Assembly (NCBI GenBank): GCA_902469555.1
Contig: CABRDB010000009.1
Span: 1-7,839 of the forward strand
DNA: 7,839 nt
Source of the DNA: an uncultured Collinsella sp.
GTDB taxonomy: Bacteria; Actinomycetota; Coriobacteriia; Coriobacteriales; Coriobacteriaceae
Reading direction: 5' to 3'
Both the position numbers and the translations under genes were made by a program. This document shows, piece after piece, positions 6,461-7,839 of the stretch (positions are counted from its first letter, which is position 1; each line of letters starts with the position of its first letter). The notes under the pieces are model-generated. The model ran no database searches and was not told the origin of the DNA. It was given only the letters and a program-made list of their open reading frames with translations.

Positions 6461-7309
6461 TCATTTTCCGAGCCAATTTTTGAACCACCACTCCATGGAG
6501 CGGCTCATCTCGGCCATAAAGGGACTCGTGTGCTTGCGGGTATAGATGTCCACGACGCGCTCCCCCACCACGCGGGCATGCGGACGGAACATCGCGTCCA
6601 TCTCGGCTACCTGCGCGTCCATAGTCGCAGCATCGGCGCGGCAGTAGCGCTCCTCGTGCACCAGGTTCACCACGGGATGCGCAATGGCCGGACGCTCCTT
6701 ACGGGGCGTGCCGATGATGAGCATCGACAGCGGCATGGTATACGGAGGCAGATCGAGCAGCTCGGCCACTTCCTCGGCATTCTCGACGATATCACCGATG
6801 TAGCAGCTCCCCAGGCCCAGGGCCTCGGCGGCGACCACGGCGTTTTGCGCAGCGATCACGGCGTCCTGGGCCGCGATGGCAAAGTCACCCAAACCCGGTG
6901 CACGGCGGGGCGCCTTGCCCGTGCGCTCGACAAACTCGGGCTCAAAGCAGCCCACGTGCTCAAACAGATCGATCCACTTGGCATAGTCGACCACAAATAT
7001 AAGTGCCCAGGGCGCCTTGGCGATCATGGGCTGGTGGTCGCACAGGTCGGCCAGACGATCCAGCGTAGCCTGCTCGCGAATGCTCACGATGGAATACATC
7101 ATCATGGCGCCCGCCGACGGCGCGCGACTCGCCGCATGCAAAATTGCCGCCCGCTGCTCGTCGGTCACCGCCACGGGACGGTCGTCGTCATCACGCGCGA
7201 AGGCACGCGTGGAGGAACGGTGCTCCAACGTGTCCAGCACCGCATTGCCCGTCGTCTCGACCGGATAGCCGTTCGTATCCACAGCCTTGGTGCAAACCTG
7301 CTCGTTCAT
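6461..7309 (-). CDS. Nitroreductase-family FMN oxidoreductase
   Basis: This 282-residue protein is a probable cytoplasmic, FMN-dependent NAD(P)H oxidoreductase of the nitroreductase superfamily (NfsA/FRP and related enzymes). Family marks are EHRSSTRAF (29-37), where Arg31, Ser32, Ser33 and Arg35 should contact FMN; APSAGAMMMYSIVSI (63-77), the second FMN/dimer segment; QDAVIAAQNAVVAAEALGLG (148-167), the dimer-core helix; then SCYIGDI (168-174) and PLSMLIIGTPRKERP (193-207). It is longer than the minimal ~200-residue family members, having about 75 residues after the core that end in an aromatic, basic segment (MEWWFKNWLGK). The start ATG at 7309 has GAGG 8 bases upstream. The substrate cannot be read from sequence: nitroaromatics, flavins or quinones are all possible. 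kup follows on the same strand but has its own promoter and is separated by a hairpin, so the two are probably independent. Confidence 0.87.
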   Translation of the reverse strand: MNEQVCTKAVDTNGYPVETTGNAVLDTLEHRSSTRAFARDDDDRPVAVTDEQRAAILHAASRAPSAGAMMMYSIVSIREQATLDRLADLCDHQPMIAKAPWALIFVVDYAKWIDLFEHVGCFEPEFVERTGKAPRRAPGLGDFAIAAQDAVIAAQNAVVAAEALGLGSCYIGDIVENAEEVAELLDLPPYTMPLSMLIIGTPRKERPAIAHPVVNLVHEERYCRADAATMDAQVAEMDAMFRPHARVVGERVVDIYTRKHTSPFMAEMSRSMEWWFKNWLGK

Positions 7310-7522
7310 CGCCTCATCCTCGCTAATTCTTTAAGAAGCCTTTACGTTTCCGTGTAATTCCCGTCCATTATCGCGCAGGTCGCCACTACATTGCGCCACA
7401 CCGCCACACGTGCGCGTTAATATGGCTGGTTGTTGTGCGCAGACACCAATTGCAGCGCATATCTTGGTAACAATCGGGTAAACCCCCGCTTTCGTACGTT
7501 TTAGTTTGTGAGGAGTCTCAGC
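7310..7522. other. Divergent intergenic region
   Basis: These 213 bases separate two divergent genes and should hold both promoters. On the minus strand GATAAT (7372-7367) is a 5-of-6 match to a -10 box, and on the + strand TAATAT (7418-7423) is another candidate. Neither has a recognisable -35 at normal spacing. A minor GGG-TAAA-CCC hairpin lies at 7476-7485. I see no riboswitch, small RNA or clear operator. Confidence 0.35.
7510..7515 (+). promoter_or_regulatory. Ribosome binding site of the right-edge gene
   Basis: GAGGAG lies 7 bases before the ATG at 7523. It is the main evidence that the reading frame running off the right edge is a real gene. Confidence 0.75.
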
Positions 7523-7839
7523 ATGTTCGCTGCTGCCATCTCGCTCGTCGGTCTTGCGGCGACCGTCTACCTTGTCTTGCGCGAGGCCAAGGCCATTCGC
7601 GCTCAGTCGGGCACCGTTGCCAAAAGCGCTCTTGGGTGGAGCGTCGCCTTCGGCCTGTTCCAGGTCTTTTTGACTATTTGGGGCGCCGTGGGCCTCGTCG
7701 CTCAAAACGAGCCGCTCGCCTTTGTGATGCTCATCCTGACCAACGCCATCCTCACCGGCTGCGCTTGGGCCAGCATCGCACGCGACCGCATCGCCCCGCG
7801 CGTCTTTGCGTTCGCCGCGCCCGACGCCCCCGCCCCCAC
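7523..7839 (+). CDS. Small multi-span membrane protein, 5' part only
   Basis: I do not recognise the family. The frame starts at ATG 7523 after a strong GAGGAG site and is open for 105 codons to the window end, with no stop seen. Hydrophobic segments lie at about residues 2-20 (AAAISLVGLAATVYLVLREA), 38-61 (LGWSVAFGLFQVFLTIWGAV) and 66-85 (AFVMLILTNAILTGCAWASI). They are separated by a basic loop (REAKAIRAQ) and a short acidic turn. After Arg87 and Arg89 comes an Ala/Pro-rich stretch. The first loop is positively charged, which suggests it faces the cytoplasm. Codon use (GCC, GTC, CTC, CGC) matches the other genes. The gene is divergent from the nitroreductase gene and may share its upstream region, but no functional link can be drawn. 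Confidence 0.72.
   Translation, partial: MFAAAISLVGLAATVYLVLREAKAIRAQSGTVAKSALGWSVAFGLFQVFLTIWGAVGLVAQNEPLAFVMLILTNAILTGCAWASIARDRIAPRVFAFAAPDAPAP

Noticed and set aside
6514..6526. A third AAAGGGAC-like match inside the nitroreductase gene
   Set aside because: It has no matching CTTTGT arm and sits in conserved coding sequence, so it is chance.
6422..7357. A 311-codon open frame on the + strand opposite the nitroreductase gene
   Set aside because: It starts inside the palindromic hairpin and its product has no family features; the minus strand shows nitroreductase motifs throughout.
7331..7705. A 124-codon open frame on the minus strand overlapping the divergent region
   Set aside because: It is antisense to the + strand membrane gene, which has a clear ribosome-binding site and hydrophobic segments; the minus product has neither.
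1..7839. CRISPR arrays, tRNA or rRNA genes, insertion sequences, phage or defence genes
   Set aside because: I looked on both strands for regularly spaced repeats, cloverleaf-like elements, transposase motifs and defence domains and saw none.

Overview
The window is GC-rich, tightly packed bacterial DNA. Codons ending in G or C dominate, intergenic gaps are short, and Shine-Dalgarno sites are strong. These traits, together with the gene content and intergenic palindromes built on AAAGGGAC / CTTTGT, suggest a high-GC Gram-positive, most likely a gut actinobacterium of the Coriobacteriia (Collinsella-like). That placement is inference: no rRNA or other phylogenetic marker is present.

Layout, left to right. 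(1) The 3' end of a fused 23S rRNA methyltransferase gene, rlmKL, on the + strand; its N-terminal part lies outside the window. (2) A 21-bp inverted repeat in the convergent gap. (3) A run of four minus-strand genes, in transcription order from about 6340 down to 1563: kup (K+ uptake permease), a 64-74 residue single-membrane-span protein, a strong U-tract terminator, a KdpD-type sensor kinase without the usual N-terminal Kdp/Usp half, and its response regulator KdpE. (4) Upstream of kup, also on the minus strand, a nitroreductase-family flavoprotein gene ending at a palindromic hairpin. (5) On the + strand at the right edge, the start of a small multi-span membrane protein, cut by the window end.

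How the genes fit together. The central block reads as a potassium-homeostasis locus in which a Kdp-type two-component pair sits with Kup rather than with the KdpFABC ATPase; no kdpFABC gene is in the window. kup has a consensus TATAAT box 36 bases before its start, with AT-rich symmetric sequence upstream that loosely resembles what I remember of the E. coli KdpE site. A terminator lies between the small membrane gene and the kinase gene and ends about 20 bases before the kinase start. The kinase and regulator genes are therefore probably expressed by read-through, attenuation, or a promoter I cannot see. The stop of kdpD and the start of kdpE are 3 bases apart, so the pair is almost certainly translationally coupled.

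I found no tRNA, rRNA, CRISPR array, transposase, phage gene or toxin-antitoxin pair. The least ordinary content is the Kup/short-KdpD/KdpE arrangement with its small membrane protein, and the two hairpins that share a repeat core. I see no clearly new enzymatic or defence system.
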